Assembly (NCBI GenBank): GCA_000171875.1
Contig: ABHI01000004.1
Location: 169,501-233,500, forward strand
DNA: 64,000 bases
Source: Flavobacteriales bacterium ALC-1
GTDB taxonomy: Bacteria > Bacteroidota > Bacteroidia > Flavobacteriales > Flavobacteriaceae
Direction of reading: 5' to 3'
Shown here: one piece after another, positions 24,971-33,732 of the stretch
How the letters are laid out: each line of letters begins with the position of its first letter
How positions within the stretch are numbered: the stretch's first letter is position 1
The notes under the pieces: model-generated
Told to the model about the DNA's origin: nothing
Seen by the model: the letters and a program-made list of their open reading frames with translations, nothing else
Database searches by the model: none
Position numbers and translations under genes: made by a program

Positions 24971-25966
24971 ATGAAGAAAAAAATCGGTTACACACTACTA
25001 GTCATTCTATCACTAATTATCATAGGAGGATCTATAGGGATTTGGAAATTCAATAACACCATATTTAAAGAAAAGTCTAACTACCTAAAATATACTTTTG
25101 ATTCTACACCTATTCATTTTGATTGGGCTGGAGATTCCATAGCAGGTATATATGAAGCTCAAGCTGCACTAATCATTCCTTTAAAAATTGAAGGTTTCTC
25201 ACACGACTTCTACATGCAATTTGATACAGGAGCGTATGACTCTTTTATCTATGAACATAATTTAAAATCTTTACGTGCTATGGGATTAGATATTAAAGAA
25301 GTTATAAAAGATGATGCACGCTATGTAGAACACCTAGATTTTAGGCTTGGTGATAATCATATAAAAGCGTCCATGATTAAAATATATCCTAATTATGGGC
25401 ATTCTTTTGACAAAAATGACACTATTAGTAGAATAGGTATTGGGACCATTGGCAGTGATTTTATTGACAATCGTATAACATCGATAGATTTTAAAAACAA
25501 GAAAATAAAACTATTTAATAAGCGTCCAGATTGGATGGCAGATTTACCAGATTTTAAACCCTTCGATTATATTGGAAGACGCATAATGCTCCCTGTAACT
25601 TTAAACGATAAAGATTATGAATTTCTTTATGACTCTGGTTGTAGTGCATTTGGATTAATCACCATTAGAAGCCGCTTTAACGACTATACAGAAGAGAGCA
25701 CTAAACAAATAAGCTATGATGCTAAAAGCTGGGGAAGTAGTATTCCGATACGAAGCAAAACATCAGACAAGCTATTTAGTATAGGTAATACCCAATTAAG
25801 TCTAAAACGTGTGAGCTATGTAGATATGTACACTTGGTCTCAACCATTAATAACACCTTTTACTCGGATTGGTGGCTGGATGGGCAACCAACCCTTTAAT
25901 GAGAGTAAGTTGATCTTAGACACTAAAGCGGAAGAGTTTATTGTTATTAAGAATAAAATCCGTTGA
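24971..25966 (+). CDS. two-lobed retropepsin-like aspartyl protease (copy 1 of tandem pair)
   Basis: 331 residues with an N-terminal membrane helix (about 4-26, GYTLLVILSLIIIGGSIGIW). The first active-site motif is MQFDTGAYDSF (Asp85); the second is LYDSGCSAFGL (Asp221) with DSG instead of DTG. The Gly-rich second-motif partners GTIGSDFIDN and WMGNQPFNESK are present. It is a membrane-anchored clan AA peptidase with the active part outside the cytoplasm. Paralogous to the next gene and more distantly to the one at 2079. Confidence 0.78.
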   Translation: MKKKIGYTLLVILSLIIIGGSIGIWKFNNTIFKEKSNYLKYTFDSTPIHFDWAGDSIAGIYEAQAALIIPLKIEGFSHDFYMQFDTGAYDSFIYEHNLKSLRAMGLDIKEVIKDDARYVEHLDFRLGDNHIKASMIKIYPNYGHSFDKNDTISRIGIGTIGSDFIDNRITSIDFKNKKIKLFNKRPDWMADLPDFKPFDYIGRRIMLPVTLNDKDYEFLYDSGCSAFGLITIRSRFNDYTEESTKQISYDAKSWGSSIPIRSKTSDKLFSIGNTQLSLKRVSYVDMYTWSQPLITPFTRIGGWMGNQPFNESKLILDTKAEEFIVIKNKIR

Positions 25967-26087
25967 TTTTTTAACTTAGAAAATTATAACTTAACAAACT
26001 TGTGCTGAAATTATTTCAATAATAAATAATAACAGTTATAAATTAATATTACTAAATTGTCTCCAATCAAAAAAACTGAATGATTAT

Positions 26088-26966
26088 ATGAAAAAATTAA
26101 CTCTACTTATTTTTTTAGTATTATCAATATTCTCCTGTAAAAGTCAAAAAGAGATTGATTTAAAATCTACAACTTTCATATGGTTTAATGACACTTTAAA
26201 CGGCGTAGCATTTGAAAAAACTTCAATGCATATTCCTGTAAAATTTAAAAACGATTCAACAACTTATTATTTTCAATTTGATACTGGTTCTAACAAATCT
26301 TATTTATATACTGGCGTAAAAAGTAATTTGAAAATCATAAAAAAAATAAAAACGGAAACTGAATTACATACTAGTATTGGAAATATTACTTTATTATCGA
26401 GGAAATCTAATAGTGCATATAGAAAAGATGGAAAAAAATTTATTGGCACTATTGGTTCTGATGTACTTTTTAATAAGATAATAGAAATAGACTTTTCAAA
26501 TCAAAAAATAAACGTTCTAAATAAATATAAAAAAGAAAATTACAACCTAGACCTTATGAAATTGTCATATGGAAGACCAGCAATAAATTTAAAGATTATG
26601 AATAAGAAATATCAATTTCTTTATGATACAGGGTCTAGTTTATTTGATTTATGGACAGATAAAAAACATTGGGAAAAATGGAAGAAAAATGATTCTGATA
26701 TAAGTGAATTTCCAATAAGTTCGTGGGGAAAAATAAATACTGCATATAAAAGCAAGATAAATGACTCTATTATAGCCGAAAACCATTTAAATATTGACTT
26801 AAAATATATTTGGTATAATTCAAACCAAAACTTTAAAAAGGGCTTTAAGAAGGCCAAAGTTTCAGGATTAATTGGAAACAGACCTTTTTTGCAACATGTA
26901 CTTTTATTAGATTTCAAAAACAATTTAATTGGAATTAAAAAAACAAATATCAACATGCTTAACTAA
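26088..26966 (+). CDS. two-lobed retropepsin-like aspartyl protease lipoprotein (copy 2)
   Basis: 292 residues with a lipobox IFSC (Cys17). Active-site motifs FQFDTGSNKSYLY (Asp65) and LYDTGSSLFDLW (Asp180); the paired segments GTIGSDVLFN and SGLIGNRPFLQH correspond to those in the upstream paralog, as does the late SSWGKI/KSWGSS motif. It appears to be a duplicated and diverged copy of the gene at 24971, with membrane helix replaced by a lipid anchor. Codon use is more AT-rich than in the upstream copy. Confidence 0.78.
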   Translation: MKKLTLLIFLVLSIFSCKSQKEIDLKSTTFIWFNDTLNGVAFEKTSMHIPVKFKNDSTTYYFQFDTGSNKSYLYTGVKSNLKIIKKIKTETELHTSIGNITLLSRKSNSAYRKDGKKFIGTIGSDVLFNKIIEIDFSNQKINVLNKYKKENYNLDLMKLSYGRPAINLKIMNKKYQFLYDTGSSLFDLWTDKKHWEKWKKNDSDISEFPISSWGKINTAYKSKINDSIIAENHLNIDLKYIWYNSNQNFKKGFKKAKVSGLIGNRPFLQHVLLLDFKNNLIGIKKTNINMLN

Positions 26967-27102
26967 TCGCTCTACTGGTTAAGCAGAACTAAACTTCTTA
27001 CTTTTAATAAAATCTGAATTAGTTCGGAATATTTACTCAGAAACTTTACTTACAAATCATTTACAAACACATTTTGTAAAAAAAGTGGCAATAAAAATCA
27101 GA

Positions 27103-27513
27103 TTAGACCTCTAAAATAATACTCGTTTTAGAAGCTCCATACTGTCCGATTTTTTCAAGAAACGCAATCAAATGCCTATTGTTTCTAAAATAACCTAAAA
27201 CACATAAACAGTCATCACCTGTAATTCTATCACAACGCTGTACTTCTTCCATAGCACGTATTTTTTCTAAGGCATTTGATGTTGCTGTTAGTGTTTGATG
27301 CATTACTAGTGTTATATATGCTTTGGTTTCAATACCTAACTTTTCATGATTCACTCTTAAAGCATAACCTTCTATTACACCTTCATCTTCCATTTGTCTC
27401 ACACGCTTGCCTATGGCTGGAGCTGATAAGCCCACTTCTTTTCCAATATGAGCAAAACTTTCTCTGGCATTAATTTGCAGCATTTCTAGTATCTTTTTAT
27501 CTAATGCATCCAT
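27103..27513 (-). CDS. Lrp/AsnC-family transcriptional regulator
   Basis: 136 residues, short for the family (about 150). The N-terminal helix-turn-helix is typical (LDKKILEMLQINARESFAHI, GLSAPAIGKRVRQMEDEGVI), followed by the RAM ligand-binding domain (ITLVMHQTL ... VQRCDRITGDDCLCVLGYF). Ligand probably an amino acid. A perfect palindrome 27 bp upstream of its start is a likely autoregulatory operator; it lies in the divergent gap to the DUF1272 gene. Confidence 0.88.
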   Translation of the reverse strand: MDALDKKILEMLQINARESFAHIGKEVGLSAPAIGKRVRQMEDEGVIEGYALRVNHEKLGIETKAYITLVMHQTLTATSNALEKIRAMEEVQRCDRITGDDCLCVLGYFRNNRHLIAFLEKIGQYGASKTSIILEV

Positions 27514-27539
27514 TTTTAATCGTAATTTAATTAATTATT

Positions 27540-27556
27540 ATTCGATATAATCGAAT
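27540..27556. promoter_or_regulatory. probable Lrp/AsnC operator
   Basis: Perfect inverted repeat ATTCGAT-ATA-ATCGAAT in the 146-bp divergent gap between the Lrp/AsnC gene and the DUF1272 gene, with a further half-site ATTCGAT at 27575-27581. Position just upstream of the regulator gene suggests autoregulation. Confidence 0.55.
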
Positions 27557-27609
27557 GTAAATATACAATTATTAATTCGATTATAAATCAAAAAAGAGTT
27601 TTTGCATTC

Positions 27610-27617
27610 TATATTTG
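27610..27617 (+). promoter_or_regulatory. -7 promoter box for the DUF1272 operon
   Basis: TATATTTG matches the Bacteroidota -7 consensus TAnnTTTG, 42 bp upstream of the ATG at 27660. No good -33 TTG is found at the usual spacing; instead the extra ATTCGAT half-site lies about where it would be, which would suit an activator. Confidence 0.5.
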
Positions 27618-27659
27618 TAACATCAATTTAAATCAAATAAAACAACAAATATTTAAAAC

Positions 27660-27950
27660 ATGTTAGACATAAGACCCAATTGCGAACATTGCAACAAAGA
27701 TTTACCAAACACTTCTACTGAAGCTATGATTTGCTCTTTTGAATGTACATATTGCAAAGCATGTGCTCTAGACATTTTTGAAAATGTATGTCCTAGCTGT
27801 TCTGGAAATTTTGTTGAACGACCAATTAGACCACAAAAAGAGATTGATACAAACCCAAGCTCAATAACACGTATATTTAAACCAAAAGATTTAGAGAAAA
27901 CTAAAATAAATTCAGATAGATTTAAAAATATTCCACCAGAAAAAAGATAA
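27660..27950 (+). CDS. DUF1272 cysteine-rich protein
   Basis: 96 residues. The N-terminal 55 residues match DUF1272: LDIRPNCEHCNKDLPNTS, ICSFECTYCKACA and VCPSCSGNFVERP supply eight cysteines in CxxC pairs, almost certainly a two-zinc ribbon. A charged, probably disordered tail follows. Function unknown. The next gene begins 3 bp after its stop. Confidence 0.85.
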   Translation: MLDIRPNCEHCNKDLPNTSTEAMICSFECTYCKACALDIFENVCPSCSGNFVERPIRPQKEIDTNPSSITRIFKPKDLEKTKINSDRFKNIPPEKR

Positions 27951-27953
27951 TAT

Positions 27954-28190
27954 ATGAGTCCATTTTTAATTGATTGTATTGGTTATGCAGGTTTAGTCAT
28001 CAACTTATACTCCATGTCCACCAAAGGAGAATATAAACTGAGGTTAATCTCACTAATTGCAAATGTAGTTTACATTTTATATGGCACCTTAATTAGTGCA
28101 ACTCCAATAATTGTAGGCTGTACAATTGCTGTGCTTCTGCATGGTTATCACATAAGACGATTACGAATAAATAAGAATACTAATGATTAA
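27954..28190 (+). CDS. small three-helix membrane protein (YgjV/SemiSWEET-like)
   Basis: 78 residues with three hydrophobic helices (about 5-21, 28-46, 49-67) and the segment GYAGLVINLYSMSTKGEYKL. The size and helix pattern resemble the YgjV-type or half-SWEET membrane proteins, but no transport motif is firm. Overlaps the next gene by 8 bp. Confidence 0.65.
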   Translation: MSPFLIDCIGYAGLVINLYSMSTKGEYKLRLISLIANVVYILYGTLISATPIIVGCTIAVLLHGYHIRRLRINKNTND

Positions 28191-28698
28191 AATAAAAATA
28201 GCTACAAAAGCAGACACAGAAGTTTTAGCACTCTTAGGCCGACAAACATGGTCTGAGTCTCATGGTCATTATATCGAAAACAAAAATGATGTATTAAAAT
28301 ATCTTGACGAGAATTTTTCAGTGTCTAAAACGAAAGAGCATATAAACAACCCCAACCAGCGCTTCTATATTATTTATGCAGGTGATGCACCTGCTGGTTA
28401 TGCAAAATTAATAGTAAAGGCCCCAAACGAAAATATAGACTCACATCACAGTTGTAGATTAGAACGCATTTTTATTCTAAAGGATTTTATACCCTTAAAA
28501 ATTGGAAAACAGTTACTCACTTTTGTTGAAGAGCAAGCCAAAGCATTACAATTAGATGAAATGTGGCTCACCGTTTACATAAAAAATAAAAGAGCCATAC
28601 GATTCTATGAAAAAAACGAATTTAAAAACGTTGGAGAATTAAACTTTATAGTTAGTGGTAAGGCATATCACAATATCGTATTCTCAAAAAAACTATAA
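28183..28698 (+). CDS. GNAT-family N-acetyltransferase
   Basis: 171 residues with the GNAT fold: substrate side MIKIKIATKADTEVLALLGR, acetyl-CoA-binding motif A in ERIFILKDFIPLKIGKQLL, and the terminal IKNKRAIRFYEKNEFKNVG (motif B). Acts on an unknown amine. Third gene of the DUF1272 operon, start overlapping the previous stop. Confidence 0.87.
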   Translation: MIKIKIATKADTEVLALLGRQTWSESHGHYIENKNDVLKYLDENFSVSKTKEHINNPNQRFYIIYAGDAPAGYAKLIVKAPNENIDSHHSCRLERIFILKDFIPLKIGKQLLTFVEEQAKALQLDEMWLTVYIKNKRAIRFYEKNEFKNVGELNFIVSGKAYHNIVFSKKL

Positions 28699-28727
28699 AC
28701 ATTCTTATATCAAGTATCTAACTAGCT

Positions 28728-29100
28728 AATTAAAACCAGTATGCACTTTACCAACCTTGCCTTTTTATCTATAAAAATTGAGATTGGATATGATGTGACA
28801 TGGTTAAGCATTGGTAATTTCTCTTGTGCTTTGACTTTATCTGAGGTTACATATTGCGCTAAAAGTAGGGTGATCTATATCAATTTTTGATTGCATACGA
28901 TCTATTTCTCTTTGTCTTTTACATACTCAAAAACCAAGGCTATAATCTCTAAATCTTTTTCTTTATTTTTTTTATAAAAGTCAGCATAGTATTTACTTTC
29001 ATCCAAACAGTTAGGACACTAAGTTCCAATAATCACTTGGCAATTCGTAAATTTCATTACACTTGTGAAGAGTTTCTTCAGTTTAATCTCTCTTATACAA
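28728..29100 (-). pseudogene. remnant of a TlpA-like thioredoxin-fold lipoprotein/redoxin
   Basis: On the minus strand a thioredoxin-like domain can be followed through at least three lesions. Around 29006-29030 the expected GTWCPNC reads GT-stop-CPNC, because the Trp codon is TAG (29019-29021). Then LDESKYYADFYKKNKEKDLE and IIALVFEYVKDKEK run to a stop near 28910, after which the frame changes. A third stretch reads LAQYVTSDKVKAQEKLPMLN, followed by HVTSYPISIFIDKKARLVK; the expected end VHTGFN is shifted out of frame. CxxC and cis-Pro (SYP) regions identify it as a TlpA/ResA-type disulfide protein. Fills most of the 489-bp gap between the GNAT gene and the acyltransferase gene; boundaries approximate. 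Confidence 0.75.
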
Positions 29101-29187
29101 GGTAGTATTATAAATAAATTCTATAAGTCATGAATCGAAATTTGTTTACCCTTTATGCCTTATCTTTGCTTTCCAACCAATCATTAA

Positions 29188-30285
29188 TTGAGTACAAATC
29201 GTCTTTATTTTATTGATGCAGTAAGAGCATTCGCCATCTTAATGATGCTGCAAGGGCATTTTATAGACACCTTATTAGATGTATCTTATAGAGATGAATC
29301 TAATACTGCTTTTAATATCTGGAAGTATTTTAGAGGTATAACTGCTCCAACATTTTTTACCATTTCGGGTTTAATATTTTCTTATCTACTTATTAAAGCC
29401 AAACGCAGTGGCACTGTAAACATGCGTATGCGCAAAGGGTTTATGAGAGGACTTATGCTTGTTGGTATTGGCTACTTATTGCGTGTACCTATTTTTCAGT
29501 GGCTGTTTGGTAGATTCAATAGCTATTTTTTAATTATAGATGTCTTACAATGTATTGGCTTGTCGCTTATTTTAACGGTTCTTGTCTATAAAATCACCTT
29601 TAAGAAAACATTGGTATTTTCAATACTAATGTTATTGCTTGGGCTTACTATTTTTATCACAGAACCTTTATATAGAGATTTAGAACTAACCAATGTACCA
29701 AAGTTGTTTTCAAATTATTTAACCAAATCCAATGGTTCAGTATTTACTATCTTACCCTGGTTTGGCTATATGGCATTTGGTGCATTTATTGCTACATTAT
29801 TTTACAGATATTTAGAGCGTCCACGTTTTAAAATAGCTGCTGTTTCAGGATTTTTAATTGTTGGCTTGTTATTGATTTTAAAATCGTCGTGGTTATTTAA
29901 TGTCCTATACTTTAAATTAGATATTAAGCTTTTACAAGATGTCGCCTATTACAATTATCTGTTTACACGGCTTGGTAATGTTTTAATTTTATTTTCGTTA
30001 TTCTACCTCGCTGAAAACTATATTAAGCAACCATTGATTTTAAAAATTGGGCAGAAGACACTATCTATCTATGTGATTCATTTTATTATTATCTATGGTA
30101 GTTTTACAGGTATTGGTTTGCATCAACTTATTGGTAAAACATTAGTGCCATGGCAAGCTATTATTGGCGCTATCGTGTTTTTGATTACAGTTTGCTTTAT
30201 ATCTTTTCATTATGTAAAAACTAATGCTTTTCTCTACTCTAGCGCAAGAAAAATTGCAGAAAAGATAAAAACGTATACGAATTAA
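29188..30285 (+). CDS. membrane protein of the DUF1624/acyltransferase (HGSNAT-like) group
   Basis: 365 residues with about 10 hydrophobic helices. The N-terminal RLYFIDAVRAFAILMMLQGH with a conserved His and ISGLIFSYLL are typical of DUF1624/heparan-alpha-glucosaminide-acetyltransferase-like proteins, which transfer acyl groups across membranes. Start is TTG at 29188; an in-frame TAA stands directly before it and no ATG lies close enough to keep this motif, so the TTG is required. Substrate unknown. Confidence 0.8.
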   Translation: MSTNRLYFIDAVRAFAILMMLQGHFIDTLLDVSYRDESNTAFNIWKYFRGITAPTFFTISGLIFSYLLIKAKRSGTVNMRMRKGFMRGLMLVGIGYLLRVPIFQWLFGRFNSYFLIIDVLQCIGLSLILTVLVYKITFKKTLVFSILMLLLGLTIFITEPLYRDLELTNVPKLFSNYLTKSNGSVFTILPWFGYMAFGAFIATLFYRYLERPRFKIAAVSGFLIVGLLLILKSSWLFNVLYFKLDIKLLQDVAYYNYLFTRLGNVLILFSLFYLAENYIKQPLILKIGQKTLSIYVIHFIIIYGSFTGIGLHQLIGKTLVPWQAIIGAIVFLITVCFISFHYVKTNAFLYSSARKIAEKIKTYTN

Positions 30286-30332
30286 AAGTCATTAAGTTTT
30301 ACTTATCTTTAATACCTTATATTCATATAAAC

Positions 30333-30809
30333 ATGGAAACTCTAATCACTAAATTTTACAATGCCTTTAATAATCTTGATGCAGAAACTATGTTATCTTG
30401 TTACCATGACGACATTGTTTTTGAAGATCCTGCATTTGGAGTTCTAAAAGGCAATAGTGCTAAAGCCATGTGGCAAATGCTTTGTGCATCTCAAAAAGGA
30501 AAAGATTTTAAAGTTATTTCATCTAAAATTGAAGCCAACGCAACTGAAGGTTCTGCACATTGGGAAGCCTTTTACAGTTTTAGTAAAACTGGTAGAAAAG
30601 TCCATAATAAGATTGATGCACAATTTGAATTTAAAGATGGCTTAATAATAAAGCATACGGATGATTTTAATCTCCACAAATGGGCAAAACAGGCTATGGG
30701 AATTAAAGGTTTACTATTTGGTGGTATGGGATTTTTTAAAAAGAAAATGCACAAACAGACCAATTATCTTTTAGAAAAATATATAAAAGAAAAAAAGCTT
30801 TCACGTTAA
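30333..30809 (+). CDS. NTF2/SnoaL-like protein
   Basis: 158 residues. The first 110 form a SnoaL/NTF2-like alpha-beta cone (FYNAFNNLDAETMLSCYHDD, IVFEDPAFG, WEAFYSF, NKIDAQFEFKDG). A basic, Gly-rich tail (MGIKGLLFGGMGFFKKKMHK) follows. Such proteins are ligand-binding or isomerase-like; no catalytic set is evident. A hairpin overlapping its 3' end may terminate the transcript. Confidence 0.78.
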   Translation: METLITKFYNAFNNLDAETMLSCYHDDIVFEDPAFGVLKGNSAKAMWQMLCASQKGKDFKVISSKIEANATEGSAHWEAFYSFSKTGRKVHNKIDAQFEFKDGLIIKHTDDFNLHKWAKQAMGIKGLLFGGMGFFKKKMHKQTNYLLEKYIKEKKLSR

Positions 30810-30827
30810 GAGCGATAGCTTTTTTTA
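30791..30827 (+). terminator. probable terminator at the end of the NTF2-like gene
   Basis: AAAAAAGCT pairs with AGCTTTTTT across a 17-base loop containing the stop codon; ends in seven T's. Confidence 0.5.
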
Positions 30828-30936
30828 TAGCAATGTTTCTTTTTAGGGACTTAAAAGTTTACTTTATGTTTCATTGCATAATATACACTTCAAATCCTAT
30901 GCCAAATTTATATTTATACTAAAAATAATTAACGAA

Positions 30937-31350
30937 ATGAGTACTGGCTATTCTAAGACACCATTAGCAAAAAAATTAGGTATAAAAGTAGGCTTTAAAA
31001 TCTATCTTTATAATGCTCCAAATCATTATCATAACTTATTCAATGAACTGCCTGAGCATATAGAATATGTAGATACAATATCATCAATGGAATTAGACCT
31101 TATTCATGCCTTTTTTAAATCTGAAAACACATTGAGAGACACTATTGTAAAATTAAAAGAAGGCTTAAAACAAAACGGTATTATTTGGGTAAGTTGGCCT
31201 AAAGGTTCTTCGAAAATTGAAACGGATTTAAATAGAGAGCTTGTGCGATCTATAGTTTTAGAAACTGGATTGGTAGATATTAAAGTCTGTGCTGTAGATG
31301 AAGATTGGAGTGGTCTAAAATTTATGTATCGTCTTAAAGACCGTAAATAA
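30937..31350 (+). CDS. DUF3052-family protein
   Basis: 137 residues from the ATG at 30937; a longer frame from 30874 adds an unlikely basic leader. SKTPLAKKLGIKVGFKIYL, MELDLIHAFFKSENTL and LKQNGIIWVSWPKGSSK are the typical DUF3052 segments; the fold is predicted to be methyltransferase-like without cofactor motifs. Function unknown. Convergent with the acyltransferase at 31351, which starts one base after its stop. Confidence 0.82.
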   Translation: MSTGYSKTPLAKKLGIKVGFKIYLYNAPNHYHNLFNELPEHIEYVDTISSMELDLIHAFFKSENTLRDTIVKLKEGLKQNGIIWVSWPKGSSKIETDLNRELVRSIVLETGLVDIKVCAVDEDWSGLKFMYRLKDRK

Positions 31351-31899
31351 CTAGCTGTATTCTTTTATCTTACCTTCTACCCCTTCATAAAACGTTTTCA
31401 TAAACTTAAAATCTGCTTCCATATCATCAGTAGGATAAAACGGTTCTGACACTTTGTTTTGCTTGTTTTTAAAATCTAGTGTAAACATTATAATAGGCAC
31501 TTTTGCTGCTTTTGCTATATAATAGAATCCTGTTTTCCATTCTTTTACTTTCTTTCTTGTGCCTTCTGGAGCTAAAGCTAATCTAAACTCGTCCTCATTT
31601 TCAAACAGTTTGGCAATGGCTTCTACTTTATTTTGACCAGATGTTCTATCTAATGGTTTGCCACCAACCCATCTAAAATAATACCCAAATGGCCATGTAA
31701 AGAGTTCTTTCTTTCCGACAAAATTGGTTTTTAATTTCACCACTTTACGCAATATGATAGCAAGAGGGAAATCGTACCAACTGGTATGAGGCACAGCAAT
31801 CAACACCGCTTTTTTCACAGTGTCTTTTGAAAAATTGGTATTACCAACAATCTCCCAGCCTAATAGTTTAAAGTATATAAATTTTGCTAACCAGCGCAT
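31351..31899 (-). CDS. lysophospholipid acyltransferase family protein
   Basis: 182 residues. The acyltransferase motif HTSWYDF (HX4D) and the PEGTRKK motif are both present, and a WPFGYYFRWVGGKPLDR segment links them. Family members transfer acyl groups from acyl-ACP/CoA to glycerophosphates or other lipid alcohols at the inner membrane. It is the last gene of a run beginning with kdsB, 1 bp after the ADH gene, so it could act in envelope lipid building; alternatively it serves general phospholipid synthesis. Confidence 0.85.
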   Translation of the reverse strand: MRWLAKFIYFKLLGWEIVGNTNFSKDTVKKAVLIAVPHTSWYDFPLAIILRKVVKLKTNFVGKKELFTWPFGYYFRWVGGKPLDRTSGQNKVEAIAKLFENEDEFRLALAPEGTRKKVKEWKTGFYYIAKAAKVPIIMFTLDFKNKQNKVSEPFYPTDDMEADFKFMKTFYEGVEGKIKEYS

Positions 31900-31900
31900 C

Positions 31901-32983
31901 TTACATTTTTTTGTAAAGCGCCAAAAGTTTTTGTCGTGTAGCTAAAGTTTTCCAGTTTTTACCTAGAGCATTCTCCCAAAGTGGTTCTAAACTTAAGGCA
32001 ACATCTATCATTTTATCAAACTGGTAATCTTCTAAATCTCTACAGATACCTTGAGGCAGTTTTATATTGTGTTTTACTTTCATTTGCTTGAATTGAGCAA
32101 CACCCTCTGGATAGTAATCTTCTAAATGATCAAATACGATACAATTACCTATACCATGTTTTATACCTAATAAATAACTTAAACCATAACTCATAGCATG
32201 CGCTACACCAACTTGAGAATAGGCTATACTCATGCCTCCATGCCAAGATGCCATCATCAATTTATCTTGAGCCTCTTTTTCACTTAGTGTATCTTCTAAA
32301 AAGACTTTTTTGCAAAGCTCGTATGCCTTTTCACCATAACTCTGACTAAATGCATTTAAATAGGTCCCTTTAAGTGATTCTATACAATGTACAAAACAAT
32401 CCATGCCAGTATAAAACCACTGATCTTTTGGTACATCTTTAGTTAACTCAGGATCTAGAATTACTTGATCAAAAGGGGTATGATCACTATTGATTCCTAA
32501 TTTACGTTCTGGGCCTGTTAAAATTGTAGTACGAGACACTTCTGCTCCTGTACCAGAAATAGTTGGAATACCAACATGATACAAAGCAGGATGTTTAATT
32601 AAATCCCAACCTTGATAATCTTTAGACTCTCCTTTATTGGTAAGCATTAAAGACACAGCTTTAGCAATATCCATTACAATACCGCCACCTATACCAATGA
32701 TACCAGATGGTAGTTCGCTGTATTCTAGAATTATATCTTCAACCAATTGGTCTATTTGAGACGTTTTAGGTTCTTCTTTAGTAGGTACATAAATGATTTT
32801 ATCCTTATAAGACAAGATTATTCTTGAGGTTAACCAATGATTGCCTTTAAACACATCATCAACATAAAATATAAATGGTGCATTACGACCGTTGCGTTTA
32901 GGCGAGAGAATTTCATCTAATTGATTGAAACTTCCACGTCCGAAAACAACTCGAGACACCATTGGATAATTCTTATATATCAT
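31901..32983 (-). CDS. iron-type alcohol dehydrogenase, possibly KdnB-like (Kdo 8-oxidase)
   Basis: 360 residues of the iron-containing alcohol dehydrogenase fold. The N-terminal VVFGRGSFNQL, nucleotide-binding GIGGGIVMDIAKAVSL and the metal-binding His cluster (DCFVHCIESLKG, VGVAHAMSYGLSY, LGIKHGIGNC) are visible. The position next to kdsB and the overall sequence recall KdnB, the 3-deoxy-manno-octulosonate 8-oxidase of Shewanella that starts 8-amino-Kdo formation. The partner aminotransferase KdnA is not in the window, so this is an inference from context. Confidence 0.75.
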   Translation of the reverse strand: MIYKNYPMVSRVVFGRGSFNQLDEILSPKRNGRNAPFIFYVDDVFKGNHWLTSRIILSYKDKIIYVPTKEEPKTSQIDQLVEDIILEYSELPSGIIGIGGGIVMDIAKAVSLMLTNKGESKDYQGWDLIKHPALYHVGIPTISGTGAEVSRTTILTGPERKLGINSDHTPFDQVILDPELTKDVPKDQWFYTGMDCFVHCIESLKGTYLNAFSQSYGEKAYELCKKVFLEDTLSEKEAQDKLMMASWHGGMSIAYSQVGVAHAMSYGLSYLLGIKHGIGNCIVFDHLEDYYPEGVAQFKQMKVKHNIKLPQGICRDLEDYQFDKMIDVALSLEPLWENALGKNWKTLATRQKLLALYKKM

Positions 32984-33018
32984 TTACTTAATATCTTTAA
33001 CAAAAATAAAAACTTAGT

Positions 33019-33732
33019 TTATTTATTTGGGTTGAAAAAATTTAAAATTTCAATTAAACTTTTTACTGTTTTATATTCGGCACCATTTGCTTCTTTTTTA
33101 GTCACTTTTTCATGTTGCCAAGTGGTATGAAATGGTACATGTATAGCTTCAGCACCAATATTCACTAAAGGTAAAATATCAGATTTTAAGGAATTACCTA
33201 CCATCAAAAACTCTGAGGGTTTTATATCCAAATGTTTTAAAAGCTTGGAATAATCAGCTTCATGCTTCTCACTTAAAACTTCAATATGATGAAAATAGTC
33301 TATTAAACCTGATTTTTCTAACTTTCGTTCTTGGTCTAATAAATCCCCTTTTGTTGCTACTATTAATCTATAATCTTTTGACAAGGTTTTTAGAACGGCT
33401 TCTACTCCATCTAATAATTCTATAGGCTTATTAATCATGTCCTTTCCTATATCTAACATTTTTTTTAAAATGGCATTAGAAACTTTTCCATTAGATAATT
33501 CTAACGCTAACTCTATCATAGACAACATAAACCCTTTAACTCCATAGCCGTATGTTGGTAGGTTTTTAATTTCCATTTTAAAGAGTTCTTGATCAATTTT
33601 ATTAGGTGTTTCGTAATGCGATAATAATCTACCTACTTCCTCTTCTGCTTCTCTAAAATAGGTTTCGTTAACCCAAAGTGTATCGTCTGCATCAAAACCT
33701 ATTACTTTTATGTTATTATAATCTATTTCCAC
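33019..33732 (-). CDS. HAD-family phosphatase
   Basis: 237 residues. HAD motif I is [11 protein letters not shown] (residues about 10-20), motif II VATKGD, and motif [15 protein letters not shown] helical cap lies between motifs I and II. It is a YjjG-like small-molecule phosphatase, not the shorter tetrameric KdsC type that lacks a cap. It overlaps kdsB by 10 bp, so it belongs to the same transcript and may act on a Kdo-pathway or nucleotide phosphate; substrate not determinable here. Confidence 0.85.
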   Translation of the reverse strand: MEIDYNNIKVIGFDADDTLWVNETYFREAEEEVGRLLSHYETPNKIDQELFKMEIKNLPTYGYGVKGFMLSMIELALELSNGKVSNAILKKMLDIGKDMINKPIELLDGVEAVLKTLSKDYRLIVATKGDLLDQERKLEKSGLIDYFHHIEVLSEKHEADYSKLLKHLDIKPSEFLMVGNSLKSDILPLVNIGAEAIHVPFHTTWQHEKVTKKEANGAEYKTVKSLIEILNFFNPNK

